Source of the DNA: Bdellovibrio bacteriovorus
GTDB taxonomy: Bacteria; Bdellovibrionota; Bdellovibrionia; Bdellovibrionales; Bdellovibrionaceae
Length of the DNA: 64,000 bases
Assembly: GCF_002208115.1 (NCBI RefSeq)
Contig: NZ_CP020946.1
Span: forward strand, 3,348,001-3,412,000
Reading direction: 5' to 3'
Shown here: piece after piece, positions 8,881 through 17,038 of the stretch
How the letters are laid out: the number at the start of each line of letters is the position of its first letter
Position numbering within the stretch: the first letter of the stretch is position 1
Position numbers and translations under genes: made by a program
Notes under the pieces: generated by a model
Told to the model about the DNA's origin: nothing
Databases searched by the model: none
What the model saw: the letters and a program-made list of their open reading frames with translations, nothing else

Positions 8881-8917
8881 AAATGTCCACTGCTTTTCTG
8901 GCGGTGGACATTTCCTT
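8881..8917. terminator. Bidirectional terminator, nuclease/cupin
   Basis: AAATGTCCAC (8881-8890) and GTGGACATTT (8904-8913) form a perfect 10-bp stem. A-rich sequence lies to the left and TCCTTTT to the right, so it can end both convergent genes. Confidence 0.85.
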
Positions 8918-9352
8918 TTAGTGTTTGTGCGCTTGAATTGCGTAGTCCACCATTCCCTGGAAATCCACGATCACCACGGGTTCATCGCCCACCACCCAGG
9001 CATCATGGCCGGGCGGAACCAAAGACACATCCCCGGGTTTACAATCTATCTCTGTTCCATCATCCATCTTGATTCTGAGTACTCCTGAAACATGGTACTG
9101 AAAGTGCGGAGCTTCGCAGCTATCGGTTTGTGCGATCTCTTTCACTGATTTGGACCAGCGCCAGCCTGGCTGCAGGGTCGCCCGGCCCACAACGGCCTCG
9201 CCAAAGCGGACCAGCTCCAAACGGCCGTTAGGAAACTCGCGAACCTCATCTGCAGAACTGAAATTCAAAGCTTTAAGCGTTCCGCTGACCTTTGCAAAGA
9301 CCGTCGAAGGATTCGGCTTTTGCGGTGATGCGGAAGTTTGTTGCGTAGCCAT
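8918..9352 (-). CDS. Cupin-domain protein
   Basis: This 144-residue protein contains a single cupin barrel: HFQYHVSGVLRIKMDDGTEIDCKPGDVSLVPPGHDAWVVGDEP. It has the usual G-D-x-x-x-x-P-P-G-H turn, but the first metal motif is partly replaced, so metal binding is uncertain. No catalytic domain accompanies it; a small-molecule binding or isomerase role is possible, but the substrate is unknown. The ATG at 9352 is chosen because AGGAGG stands five bases upstream; GTG 9358 lies inside that Shine-Dalgarno. It is a single gene facing the nuclease gene. Confidence 0.8.
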   Translation of the reverse strand: MATQQTSASPQKPNPSTVFAKVSGTLKALNFSSADEVREFPNGRLELVRFGEAVVGRATLQPGWRWSKSVKEIAQTDSCEAPHFQYHVSGVLRIKMDDGTEIDCKPGDVSLVPPGHDAWVVGDEPVVIVDFQGMVDYAIQAHKH

Positions 9353-9566
9353 AGTCACCTCCTAAAACCCATTCTACGCCCGTTCGGCATACCACTCAAA
9401 TTCCTCTCCTCGCCCGTGCCGACCGCCACTGGCCCACTTCCATGTTCTTGGAACGAATCTCGATTTTTAGATAGTGGGTCTGGAAAACTGCCCTCAGTAA
9501 GAACCTATTGCAGATGGCCGCGGCACGTCCGGTGCTATCCGACTTAGGACATCCGCAGGAGATAAA

Positions 9567-10115
9567 ATGAAAATGCCGCTTTTACATCTATTAAAACTGA
9601 CCATGCTGAGCGCCCTGATAGCTCATTTGGGAATTCATGCCCTTTATCTGGCACCCAACAATCCCGCCACTCCCCAATATATGAGCTTCGTCGACACTTA
9701 CATGGGAACGTTCTTTACTCAGAACTGGCACCTGTTCGCACCGGAACCGGCAACCGCCAGCCTGCAACTTTCCTATCGCTGCGACAGCCTGCAAGCGTGG
9801 AAGTTTCCTTTGAGCGACATGCTTGAAGCCCACAAATCCCTGCCGGTCACAGCCAAGGGGAAACAATCCTACGTTCTGCAACATCTGGCGCGTGAGATCT
9901 TTAACAGCAAGATTCTAAAGAAAACAGACGCGGCCATGGATGAACTGCACATCCTACAAAGATATTTGCAAGACCAGTGCGGTGAGCAAGCCGCAGCCGA
10001 GGTGCGCATTCAGCGGGTGTTCACTCAAGATTATTCCAAGCGCTTTTCCAACACGGAAGTCCGCACTGAAACCTTCACCTTCGGCATCAAACAGGAGTCC
10101 TTCGCATGGAACTGA
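9567..10115 (+). CDS. DUF5819-like membrane-anchored protein
   Basis: A 182-residue protein with one N-terminal hydrophobic helix (about residues 5-27) and an extracytoplasmic remainder. The motif TYMGTFFTQNWHLFAPEPATASL matches the FxQNWxLFAPxP signature I associate with DUF5819, a family commonly paired with HTTM-type membrane proteins, which is what follows here. Function is unknown. GCAGGAG precedes the ATG. The last ten bases overlap the next gene, indicating coupled translation. Confidence 0.65.
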   Translation: MKMPLLHLLKLTMLSALIAHLGIHALYLAPNNPATPQYMSFVDTYMGTFFTQNWHLFAPEPATASLQLSYRCDSLQAWKFPLSDMLEAHKSLPVTAKGKQSYVLQHLAREIFNSKILKKTDAAMDELHILQRYLQDQCGEQAAAEVRIQRVFTQDYSKRFSNTEVRTETFTFGIKQESFAWN

Positions 10116-10981
10116 TTCAGCAACTTAAGGAATTCTATCTAAAACTGCATCTGGAAGTGAAGTCTCTGCAGGCACTGCGCTTTGCCCGCCGCCTGGTGTA
10201 TGCCTGGGCATTTATCAACTACGCGATCCTTGCGACAAAGGCCGCCTACTTCTATTCCAGCAGTGCTTACATTCCGGCCAAGGATTTCGACAGTCTGAAT
10301 CTGCTGGAAAAGTCCCTGAACCTTCTGCACTGGGGGCCCTTCGCCGACGCTTATCCCATGTTCCTGGCGCTGATTCTGGCTGCGACGGCTTTTGCCTTCT
10401 TTGAAAAAGCCCCGCGCGCCTCTGCAGCGGTGGTTTATTTTCTGATGATGAATCTGGATAACAAGGCCTATGTGACTTTGGATGGCGGTAACAATCTGAT
10501 GCATTTGGTGACCTTCTATCTGATCTTCATCAATACAAAAGAAACACAATCCGCATTTTCAATCACCCTGACGAACCTTGCTGCGCTGATGATCAAAATC
10601 CAGGTTACCTTGGTTTATGCAACTGCAGGTCTTTTAAAGGTCATGGGACCTCTGTGGAATAAAGGCGTCGCTCTTTATTACACCATGGGCGTCAGCGAAT
10701 ATGGCAATCATGAGATTTTTAAAACTCTTGCCAACTATCCGCTGCTGCTGGCGGCGATGACGTTGGGAACTGTTCTGTTTCAAATCTCGCTGCCTTATCT
10801 GATCTGGCAGCGCAACTGGAGACCTTACATCGTACTGATGGGAACGGCCTTGCATCTTTCGATCTCTTTGGTGATGGGTCTGTTCATGTTCGGATTCGCC
10901 ATGTGTGTAAGCTACTTCTTCTTCTATGAAGACGGAGAAAAAGGATTGTTTGGATCCTTGCTGAAAAGGGTGCGGGTATGA
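10106..10981 (+). CDS. HTTM-like polytopic membrane protein
   Basis: A 291-residue protein with about six membrane segments. The general layout, with early RRLVYAWAFINYAILATK, a central GGNNLMHLVTFYL and IKIQVTLVYATAGLLKVMG, resembles HTTM (vitamin-K-dependent gamma-carboxylase-like) membrane proteins, which include bacterial proteins of mostly unknown role. I see no certain carboxylase residues, so enzymatic function is not claimed. CAGGAG lies eight bases before the ATG. It overlaps its neighbours on both sides and is surely co-expressed with the DUF5819-like and serine-hydrolase genes. Confidence 0.65.
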   Translation: MELIQQLKEFYLKLHLEVKSLQALRFARRLVYAWAFINYAILATKAAYFYSSSAYIPAKDFDSLNLLEKSLNLLHWGPFADAYPMFLALILAATAFAFFEKAPRASAAVVYFLMMNLDNKAYVTLDGGNNLMHLVTFYLIFINTKETQSAFSITLTNLAALMIKIQVTLVYATAGLLKVMGPLWNKGVALYYTMGVSEYGNHEIFKTLANYPLLLAAMTLGTVLFQISLPYLIWQRNWRPYIVLMGTALHLSISLVMGLFMFGFAMCVSYFFFYEDGEKGLFGSLLKRVRV

Positions 10982-11994
10982 AAATCAAAAAAGTGCTGAG
11001 CCATACTTTCACCGTGCTGATCTATTCCTGGGTGGGCCTGCAGTTCTTTTCGTGCAGCCCCGACATCCAGAAAGTGAAGGAAAACGAATTAGCCACCCGC
11101 CTGCAGAACACTTGGCAGGAGCTAAAGAAAGACAATCTGATTCACGGAAGCATTCTGATCCAAAAAGGCTCCGAAGTTCTGTTTGCCGACGGCGACCTGA
11201 ATAAGGTCTATCCCATCGCCAGCATCTCGAAGTCCTTTGTGGGTTTGATTTACTTTCACAAATCGCAGCAGGGTTTAAAACTCGACACCCCGGTCTGCCA
11301 CTGGCTGAAAAACTTCTGCACCGGAGACTTGCGGAAGATCACTCTGCAACAGCTATTGGATCATAAGTCCGGCTTTGGCCGGGATCTGAGCCTCGTAAGC
11401 TTTTTAAAACGCTCCATGAGTGCTGACTGGAACTTGCAGGATATCGACACACTGGTTCTGGAAGACAAGGACCTGAAATCAGCACCCGGGAAAGAATTCG
11501 GATATTCCAACTTTGGATATCTGGTTCTGTCCCGGGTTCTGGAAATCATCGAGCAGAAAAACTTTCCCCAAATCCTGCAAGAGCATGCCCCTGCTTCCAC
11601 AACTGCGGCGATTCAAAAAGGGGACAAACTTCCGGCTTATGCACTGGTCCCGGGAAGTTCAATTCAGTGGGAGCTGAACAAGGAAAGTACTCTGTATAAA
11701 TCCGCCGGTGCCGGAGGCATCAAGTCGTCAGCCCTGGATCTTATGCAGTGGCTAGGACAGCAGCGACAAACGCTGCCGAAGCTGAACAAGGACAAGCACT
11801 ATTCACTGGGATGGGTGCGCTCGGAAAAGCAGTCTTATCAGGCTTACTGGCACAACGGGGCAACTCCGGGATTTTACTCGCTGGTCGCGGTGATACCGGA
11901 ATCGGACCTGAAGATCGTGATTCTGACTGACAACTATAAATTTATAAAACACTGGTCCGACAGGGCCGAAGCATTTGAACAATACCTTTATTAA
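10978..11994 (+). CDS. Serine hydrolase, class C beta-lactamase/DD-peptidase fold
   Basis: A 338-residue exported enzyme of the beta-lactamase-related family. The nucleophile motif S-x-x-K is S82-I-S-K85 (PIASISKSFVGL), the second motif Y-x-N is Y177-S-N179 (FGYSNFGYLV), and HNGATPGF takes the place of the KTG box. These proteins include DD-peptidases, esterases and amidases; the sequence does not tell which. The N-terminus is hydrophobic and ends FFSC, a possible but imperfect lipobox. It overlaps the HTTM-like gene by four bases (ATGA) and is third in that operon. Confidence 0.85.
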   Translation: MKIKKVLSHTFTVLIYSWVGLQFFSCSPDIQKVKENELATRLQNTWQELKKDNLIHGSILIQKGSEVLFADGDLNKVYPIASISKSFVGLIYFHKSQQGLKLDTPVCHWLKNFCTGDLRKITLQQLLDHKSGFGRDLSLVSFLKRSMSADWNLQDIDTLVLEDKDLKSAPGKEFGYSNFGYLVLSRVLEIIEQKNFPQILQEHAPASTTAAIQKGDKLPAYALVPGSSIQWELNKESTLYKSAGAGGIKSSALDLMQWLGQQRQTLPKLNKDKHYSLGWVRSEKQSYQAYWHNGATPGFYSLVAVIPESDLKIVILTDNYKFIKHWSDRAEAFEQYLY

Positions 11995-12004
11995 GGAGGA
12001 AAAA

Positions 12005-12592
12005 ATGAAAAAGTTTATCACAGGGGCTCTGGCAGGCTTGGTCCTTGTCTCTTCAACAGCGAACGCACAACTGTGCAGTCCGGTCACCCGCCCCGCGGGC
12101 GGCTTTGTTCCACCCATCGTCGTGAAAGAGCGACTGAAAGAACTCCGGCAGGAACTGGGCGACCGCAAGCTGGAAGAGATTTTGGGAAGACCTGTCCTGG
12201 TTTCACTGGACAAGTATTCTGAGATGGATCCGAAAGGAATTAACGCCAACGCCTTTGTGGCAGCCGCTGCAGCAGGCGCCGCCGCTTCCGTTGTCGAGTA
12301 TGTTTGGGATCGCTATGTTGGTAACGGCCCGAAAGATCGTTATATTCAGGAAGAATACTTTGATATTCGTCCCGGCACGGTGCCGGTGCTACCCGCCGAT
12401 CCACCCAAAGTGGGCGGACGCGATATCGGTCCCGTAGCCCTGACACCGGCTGCAGTGGGAACTGCCGTGGCGGGAACGGTGGCTTACAAAGCGGCTGAAT
12501 ACAGCATGCGAAAAGTCTTTGGCGATCCGAATAAGGATGTCCGCCAGTATGATGAAAGAGACTTTGATATTCAAAGGAACTATCAGAACTAA
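12005..12592 (+). CDS. Exported protein of unknown function with an internal duplication
   Basis: This 195-residue product has a clear signal peptide (MKKFITGALAGLVLVSSTANA). The start at 12005 has AAGGAGG in ideal position. I recognise no family. The protein contains two related blocks. Each is an Ala/Gly-rich hydrophobic stretch followed by (V/A)EY, basic residues, a G-x-x-KD turn and (Y/D)FDI, at residues 84-122 and 149-190. The hydrophobic parts could insert in or associate with a membrane. It lies ten bases after the serine hydrolase stop and ends the operon before a strong terminator. Confidence 0.7.
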   Translation: MKKFITGALAGLVLVSSTANAQLCSPVTRPAGGFVPPIVVKERLKELRQELGDRKLEEILGRPVLVSLDKYSEMDPKGINANAFVAAAAAGAAASVVEYVWDRYVGNGPKDRYIQEEYFDIRPGTVPVLPADPPKVGGRDIGPVALTPAAVGTAVAGTVAYKAAEYSMRKVFGDPNKDVRQYDERDFDIQRNYQN

Positions 12593-12603
12593 GACCCCCG
12601 AAG

Positions 12604-12624
12604 GCCCGCCAAAAGCGGGCTTTT
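12604..12624 (+). terminator. Rho-independent terminator
   Basis: GCCCGC (12604-12609), loop CAAAA and GCGGGC (12615-12620) are followed by TTTTCTTATT. It ends the 9567-12592 operon. Confidence 0.9.
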
Positions 12625-12782
12625 CTTATTGTCTCATTCTGAAACTGACCTCGGGGCCTGTATGCCGCTGCAAGGCCTCTGTCATTTTTTTAGACGCCCA
12701 GCTCTTCCAGGCTTCGTTTGGCCAGGGCACAAAGCTCGCACTCTTCAAAGTTGGAGAAAAACTTTTATTAAGGAGAGAGAGC

Positions 12783-13283
12783 ATGAAAAAGAAGATTGTA
12801 TTGGCGATGGCTGTCATTATGGTTCTGGGTTCTGTTAAGGCGATGGCAGAGAATTTCGAACAGGATGAAATCTACCGCGAAATTCAATTGGGAAAAGTGG
12901 AAGCCACTGAAGCTGCGAACGGCTGCGAAGAGTGCGCACTGAATACCGACGGCAAACTTGACGCCGTGGAGTTCGACAATCTGAATCAGCTCACCAAAAC
13001 TTACGCCGCTGAAGAAGATATGAAAGAGCGCCAACTTATCAGTGAAGTGAGCGTTAAAATCTCCAAAATTGAGAGATTAAAAGATGTAAGTCAGCCTCAA
13101 TTGAATAAAGAAGTGCTAAGAACAGTCAGCGAGGCCAAGAAACTTCGCGACATGAATAAGCACAACTCCAAAATGCTACAGAAGCTTTCCGGAGATCTTG
13201 ATGAAAGATGGCAGTCCTTGAATGAGATGGACGAAAGAAATCAAATTCAGGGTCTGCGTGTTCACCCTGAACTGAGATACTAA
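12783..13283 (+). CDS. Small exported helical protein, unknown function
   Basis: 166 residues, starting at ATG 12783 behind AAGGAGAGA, with signal peptide MKKKIVLAMAVIMVLGSVKAMA. The mature part is highly charged and predicted helical (many E, K, L and heptad-like spacing) with one pair of close cysteines (NGCEECAL). I recognise no family. The next gene encodes a shorter exported helical protein with similar character, fifteen bases away, so they are probably an operon and possibly related. Confidence 0.7.
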   Translation: MKKKIVLAMAVIMVLGSVKAMAENFEQDEIYREIQLGKVEATEAANGCEECALNTDGKLDAVEFDNLNQLTKTYAAEEDMKERQLISEVSVKISKIERLKDVSQPQLNKEVLRTVSEAKKLRDMNKHNSKMLQKLSGDLDERWQSLNEMDERNQIQGLRVHPELRY

Positions 13284-13297
13284 TCAGGGCGGGCGTC

Positions 13298-13651
13298 ATG
13301 AAAATGAAGTTACTAACACCGCTGATTGTATTTTGTCTGATAGCTCCGGCGTCATCCATGGCGCAGGAGCTGGAAGAAAGCCGTATCATCACCGCTCAGA
13401 TGAATGACATGCAGAGAATGATTCATGAGATCGCGGAATTGCAGGATCAGGCAGACGTTGAGTACGAACATGATGGCGTCGAACGCGTCGGCCAACTGGG
13501 TAAGATCATTGTCGAAGCAGAGATTCTTCGTGAATCGGCTGAGCTCTCAGAATCAGGTGACCAGGTTAACGAAGCCTGGCTGGAGGTCTCAAACCTGAGA
13601 ACCATGGCCTGCAAAATTGTAAAAGGCGAACAAGCGACAGAGTGCAAATAG
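13298..13651 (+). CDS. Small exported helical protein, unknown function
   Basis: 117 residues with a signal peptide ending SSMAQ. The mature part is acidic and helical (ELEESRIITAQMNDMQRMIHEIAEL), with two cysteines near the C-terminus. It has no recognised domain. It resembles the preceding product in size class, composition and short helical repeats, but I cannot prove homology by eye. A terminator follows 23 bases after the stop. Confidence 0.65.
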   Translation: MKMKLLTPLIVFCLIAPASSMAQELEESRIITAQMNDMQRMIHEIAELQDQADVEYEHDGVERVGQLGKIIVEAEILRESAELSESGDQVNEAWLEVSNLRTMACKIVKGEQATECK

Positions 13652-13674
13652 ACAAAGAGAAAAGAACAAAAGCA

Positions 13675-13702
13675 AAGACCTGGCGAACGCCGGGTCTTTT
13701 GC
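13675..13702. terminator. Terminator between convergent genes
   Basis: AAGACCTGGC (13675-13684), loop GAAC and GCCGGGTCTT (13689-13698) pair with one G-U pair and are followed by TTTGCGTT on the plus strand. A-rich sequence on the left could also serve the minus strand. Confidence 0.8.
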
Positions 13703-13722
13703 GTTCTCAGGCAGTCCTTCGC

Positions 13723-14562
13723 TTACCGCGCCGTCAGGGTGCTGCCTGCCGAGGCCGCCATAATACATCCGATGGCCAGCCACTGGGATGGCATCAAAGA
13801 TTCACTTAAGAACAGTATTCCGATCATTGTTGCAAACGCTGGCTCCAGGCTCATCAATATCCCGAAGGTCTTTGCCGGCATGTTCTGCATCGCTTTCATT
13901 TCAAGTGAGTATGGTAATGCACTTGAAAGAATCGCGATCACAAATCCTATCATCCACAATGACGGATCCACAACTTGATCAAAGTTTGTGTAAAGTCCCA
14001 CAGGGAAAGTCACTGCGGCGGCAAAACACATTCCCACCGCTGCCGTCGCCGAAGAAGAATTTTCTTTTCCCGTCGATTTTCCAAAGACGATATAAAGAGC
14101 CCAGAAGAGCCCCGCGCCCAAAGCCAACAGCACTCCGACCATATCCAAAGCCTGACTGACTTCAGATAATGGCAGTATCAGATAGATACCCAGGCCCGCC
14201 AGGACCGCCCACACCAGATCCAAAATTCGTTTGGAGGAAAGCAGCGCCACCGTCAGCGGACCTGTGAATTCCAATGCTACAGCGATTCCCAGAGGAATAC
14301 GTTCCAGGGCAAAATAGAACAGCAGATTCATCAGGCCCAGGGAAATACCATAGGCAGCGATACGGCGAAGGCCGGACGCAGTGAATTTTTCCCGCCACGG
14401 ACGCATCACCAAAACCAGGATCAAAGCAGAAATGAAAACCCGCAGGGCCGTTGTGCCCGCAGGTCCCGCCACCGGGAAAAGACCTTTAGCAACCGAAGCG
14501 CCAAACTGAATTGAAAGCATGGCGATCAAAATGAGATAGATGGATTTATAAAGCGGTTGCAC
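13723..14562 (-). CDS. rhtA: RhtA-like threonine/homoserine exporter (EamA/DMT family)
   Basis: About 279 residues with ten membrane helices and two EamA repeats. Long stretches match E. coli RhtA, for example SIQFGASVAKGLFP, PLGIAVALEFTGPL, ILSSALPYSLEM and FGILMSLEPAFAT. RhtA exports threonine, homoserine and related amino acids. The frame is open upstream to a TTG at 14613, but GTG 14562 is preferred because ACGGAG lies nine bases upstream and the first helix follows directly. It is a single gene, convergent with the small exported proteins. Confidence 0.85.
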   Translation of the reverse strand: MQPLYKSIYLILIAMLSIQFGASVAKGLFPVAGPAGTTALRVFISALILVLVMRPWREKFTASGLRRIAAYGISLGLMNLLFYFALERIPLGIAVALEFTGPLTVALLSSKRILDLVWAVLAGLGIYLILPLSEVSQALDMVGVLLALGAGLFWALYIVFGKSTGKENSSSATAAVGMCFAAAVTFPVGLYTNFDQVVDPSLWMIGFVIAILSSALPYSLEMKAMQNMPAKTFGILMSLEPAFATMIGILFLSESLMPSQWLAIGCIMAASAGSTLTAR

Positions 14563-14699
14563 TAGAGGCTTCTCCGTCACTTTTCTAACAGGTGCGCGCG
14601 CTCTTGGGCTCAAAGTGTCAGGCCAGTCTCACACTGAGAATCGCGCTTGCTAAGTGCCTGACAGCAGGTCGAAGGATTCTCATCTTTAAACAGCCGACA

Positions 14700-14715
14700 T
14701 GGCACGGTCATAGCA
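14700..14715 (+). promoter_or_regulatory. Candidate sigma-54 (-24/-12) promoter
   Basis: TGGCACG (14700-14706), four bases, then TAGCA (14711-14715) match the sigma-54 consensus TGGCACG-N4-TTGCA with one mismatch. The GG and GC pairs have exact spacing. Transcription would start near 14724, about 30 bases before the small ORF at 14755. Confidence 0.6.
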
Positions 14716-14754
14716 ATAGGTGTATGTATACCGCTTGTTACAAAGGAGTTCAAA

Positions 14755-14934
14755 ATGACATTCACTAAAATCATCACAGCAGCAATCATCACAATGTCAG
14801 CTACAGCTTCTTTCGGTGCTACCAAATGTGCAGACAAAGCAAACATGGGCCGTCACGCTCACACAGCTTCCCAGTCCAAATTCTCCCCGACTGTGAAGGT
14901 TGTTAAAACTGCTACAAACTCTGGTATCCAGTAA
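14755..14934 (+). CDS. Small exported peptide precursor (59 residues)
   Basis: An ATG with AAGGAG seven bases upstream opens a 59-codon frame. Its first 21 residues (MTFTKIITAAIITMSATASFG) form a signal peptide. The mature portion of about 38 residues is basic, rich in Thr, Ser, Ala and His, and has a single cysteine. It ends before a strong terminator, so it is a monocistronic unit with its own sigma-54-like promoter. I recognise no family. A secreted structural or signalling peptide is possible but unproven. Confidence 0.7.
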   Translation: MTFTKIITAAIITMSATASFGATKCADKANMGRHAHTASQSKFSPTVKVVKTATNSGIQ

Positions 14935-14961
14935 TTAGCTAATTTAATTCAAGTTCCCCCA

Positions 14962-15000
14962 AACCCAAGCCTTCCCCCAGGGCTTGGGTTTTCCCTTTTT
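14962..15000 (+). terminator. Rho-independent terminator after the small peptide gene
   Basis: AACCCAAGCC (14962-14971) and GGCTTGGGTT (14981-14990) make a perfect 10-bp stem followed by TTCCCTTTTT. Confidence 0.9.
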
Positions 15001-15021
15001 TAGACCTTCAAAAAACAAAAA

Positions 15022-15043
15022 CCCCACTCTTTTCGGAGTGGGG
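15022..15043 (-). terminator. Rho-independent terminator of the response-regulator gene
   Basis: CCCCACTC (15022-15029) and GAGTGGGG (15036-15043) form an 8-bp stem. The A-rich run to the left supplies the U-tract on the minus strand. Confidence 0.85.
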
Positions 15044-15049
15044 CTCTTA

Positions 15050-15682
15050 TTAGATCTTCAACAAGTATCCGGTTCCGTGTATCGACGACAGTCGCCCTTT
15101 TAGCTCGGGCACCTTGCGCTTCAGATTGTATAAATGAGTGTCCAGAGAGTTCTTAACAATGTGGCGTCCGCCCCAGATGTTTTCTTCCAGTTCTACACGC
15201 GTAACCAACTGGTTCTTTTTATCCATCAGAACTCTTAGAATCATGTATTCCACTTTCGTCAGGGAATGACTGTTGCCGGACACATAGATACAACGATTTT
15301 TATCATCCAATGAAATATGGGCTTCATACCAGCCAATGGCAGCCAGTCGACTCTGCAGATCGCCCTCATTGATGGGCTTTTCCAAAAAACCACTGACGCC
15401 GCTATTAACAGCCCGGATGGCCATGTCTTTGTCGGCGTTTCCAGAAACAATCATGATAAAGGCGCGCGGGCTGCGCTCGCGAATTGCGGGGATCAACTCA
15501 AAACAAGTGTGCTCATCCAGCGTGTGATCCAGGAAAAACAAATCCCACGACTGGCTTTCAATCATTCGCATCGCTTCTGCGAAAGAGGAAGCACACTCAA
15601 TCTTACCCAAATGACTGAATTTAGCCTGAAAAAGCAGGGCGAAATCCTTGTTGTCATCAACAAGAAGTATCTTTTTCTCCAT
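15050..15682 (-). CDS. OmpR/PhoB-type response regulator (orphan)
   Basis: 210 residues. The receiver domain begins KILLVDDNKDF, with the phospho-acceptor D52 in LFFLDHTLDE and the conserved Lys in GFLEKP. A C-terminal winged helix (LTKVEYMILRVLMDKKNQLVTRVELEENIWG through SSIHGTGYLL, about residues 130-208) is of the OmpR/PhoB class. It should be a DNA-binding output of a two-component system, but no histidine kinase is nearby. ATG 15682 is preferred because the upstream in-frame TTG (15694) lies inside the Shine-Dalgarno GGAAGGAG. Confidence 0.88.
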   Translation of the reverse strand: MEKKILLVDDNKDFALLFQAKFSHLGKIECASSFAEAMRMIESQSWDLFFLDHTLDEHTCFELIPAIRERSPRAFIMIVSGNADKDMAIRAVNSGVSGFLEKPINEGDLQSRLAAIGWYEAHISLDDKNRCIYVSGNSHSLTKVEYMILRVLMDKKNQLVTRVELEENIWGGRHIVKNSLDTHLYNLKRKVPELKGRLSSIHGTGYLLKI

Positions 15683-15913
15683 GGCTCCTTCCAACGTTCA
15701 ATATTACCACTAAAGAAATCAGTTCAACGCTTTATTGTTAAAGCTATGTTAAAAAGTAAACTAACATTAACTTAGTCCGCAGACATTATAAGAGTTTACT
15801 TCACTCATCTATTTGAGTTTTTCTTGAGTTTTTCAGAATACAGAACAGAAAGATATCGGCCGAACGGGCGATCAGGAGCGGAAAAGAAGGGATCTGCTCT
15901 TCTACAAAAACAA

Positions 15914-15938
15914 AAAGCCCAGGGGTTACCTGGGCTTT
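15914..15938 (-). terminator. Terminator of the outer-membrane protein gene
   Basis: AAAGCCCAGG (15914-15923) and CCTGGGCTTT (15929-15938) form a 10-bp stem. The AAACAAAAAG to the left becomes a U-rich tail on the minus strand. Confidence 0.85.
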
Positions 15939-15964
15939 GAGTTCTTATACTTTAAGACTAGGTC

Positions 15965-17038
15965 TTAGAAAGTGTAAGTGTAAGCAACTTGACCGAACAT
16001 GTTTGCGTTCGCATCGAAGGAACCTGTTGCTACACCTTTGAATGTAACATCAAGCAAGCTTTTGCCGAATTTGAAACCAGCACCCGCAGCTGCGAATGTA
16101 GAATCAAGGTCTTCTTTGTCACCAGAAGCGTCGTCTTTAGTTTCATTCAGGATCACGTTTTGACCAACGGATGCACGAAGAACCAACCAAGAAGCTGCGT
16201 TAGCTTCTACGCCCATGTAAACTGGAAGTGTCAAAGACTCTTCAACATCTTTAGTTTTAGAAGAAGCTACTTCTACACCGTAGAAGAAGTTACCTTCTTC
16301 AGATTTTGAAAGAGTGTTAACCATACCCAATTTGTAGGAAGTTGTTTCAACTTCTTGAGTAGTCCCGTTGATGTCGCCTTCAACTTTGGACATTTTTACG
16401 TTACCGTAAACTTCCATTTCTGGAGACACGTGGTAACCAACAGTTACGTTAGTCAAACCTTTGGATTCAACTTCAGCATCAACTACGCCATTGTCGAATT
16501 CAGATTTGCCAGTGAAACCTTGAACCAATTCGAAGTCCCAAGTGCCATTGGAAGCTGCAACTGCAACACCCATGGAAGAGGATTTAGCTTCGATAGAGTC
16601 ATTTTTACCGTTGGAGTACTTCGCAGTCACACCCCAAGTCCAGTCGCCCATTTTGGAAGCGTAGAACAGGTTCAGACCGTTTTGTTCTTTCATCAACAAA
16701 CCGTTACCAGCTGCAAGAGCTTCGATTTGAGCATTTGCAGTGTCGATTGCATTAGTGAAATCAGCAGAACGACGACCGAAGTAAGCACCGAATGCAGAAT
16801 CGTCACCGTGACGTTTTACGAAACCGCCTTCAGCGTGAGGAGCTGCTGCATCACCAGTACCACCCCATTCGATAGTCGCTTGTTCAGAAAGCGCCATGAA
16901 TTGGTAAGGTCTGTCAAACGCAGTTTGGAAATCCAAAACGTGACGTGAGTTAGCCAAAGCCTCTACACGTGCTTTAGAAGCCATTGCTGCTGGAGCTGCT
17001 GCCATAGTCAAAGCTGCTGCTACTAGAATCTTTTTCAT
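15965..17038 (-). CDS. Outer-membrane beta-barrel protein, probably abundant
   Basis: 357 residues with signal peptide MKKILVAAALTMAAAPAAMA. The mature protein alternates polar and aromatic residues in strand-length segments and ends VAYTYTF, the aromatic C-terminus recognised by the BAM machinery. The ATG at 17038 follows AAGGATG. Codon choice looks more biased than in neighbouring genes (for example repeated GCT, GAA and GTT), which suggests high expression. I do not recognise the exact family; a porin-like or structural barrel of about 14-16 strands is likely. Confidence 0.75.
   Translation of the reverse strand: MKKILVAAALTMAAAPAAMASKARVEALANSRHVLDFQTAFDRPYQFMALSEQATIEWGGTGDAAAPHAEGGFVKRHGDDSAFGAYFGRRSADFTNAIDTANAQIEALAAGNGLLMKEQNGLNLFYASKMGDWTWGVTAKYSNGKNDSIEAKSSSMGVAVAASNGTWDFELVQGFTGKSEFDNGVVDAEVESKGLTNVTVGYHVSPEMEVYGNVKMSKVEGDINGTTQEVETTSYKLGMVNTLSKSEEGNFFYGVEVASSKTKDVEESLTLPVYMGVEANAASWLVLRASVGQNVILNETKDDASGDKEDLDSTFAAAGAGFKFGKSLLDVTFKGVATGSFDANANMFGQVAYTYTF

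Noticed and set aside
9338-9547. Open frame in the cupin/DUF5819 gap
   Set aside because: No ribosome site, Pro/Arg/Ser-rich shadow-like product and overlap with the cupin gene start.
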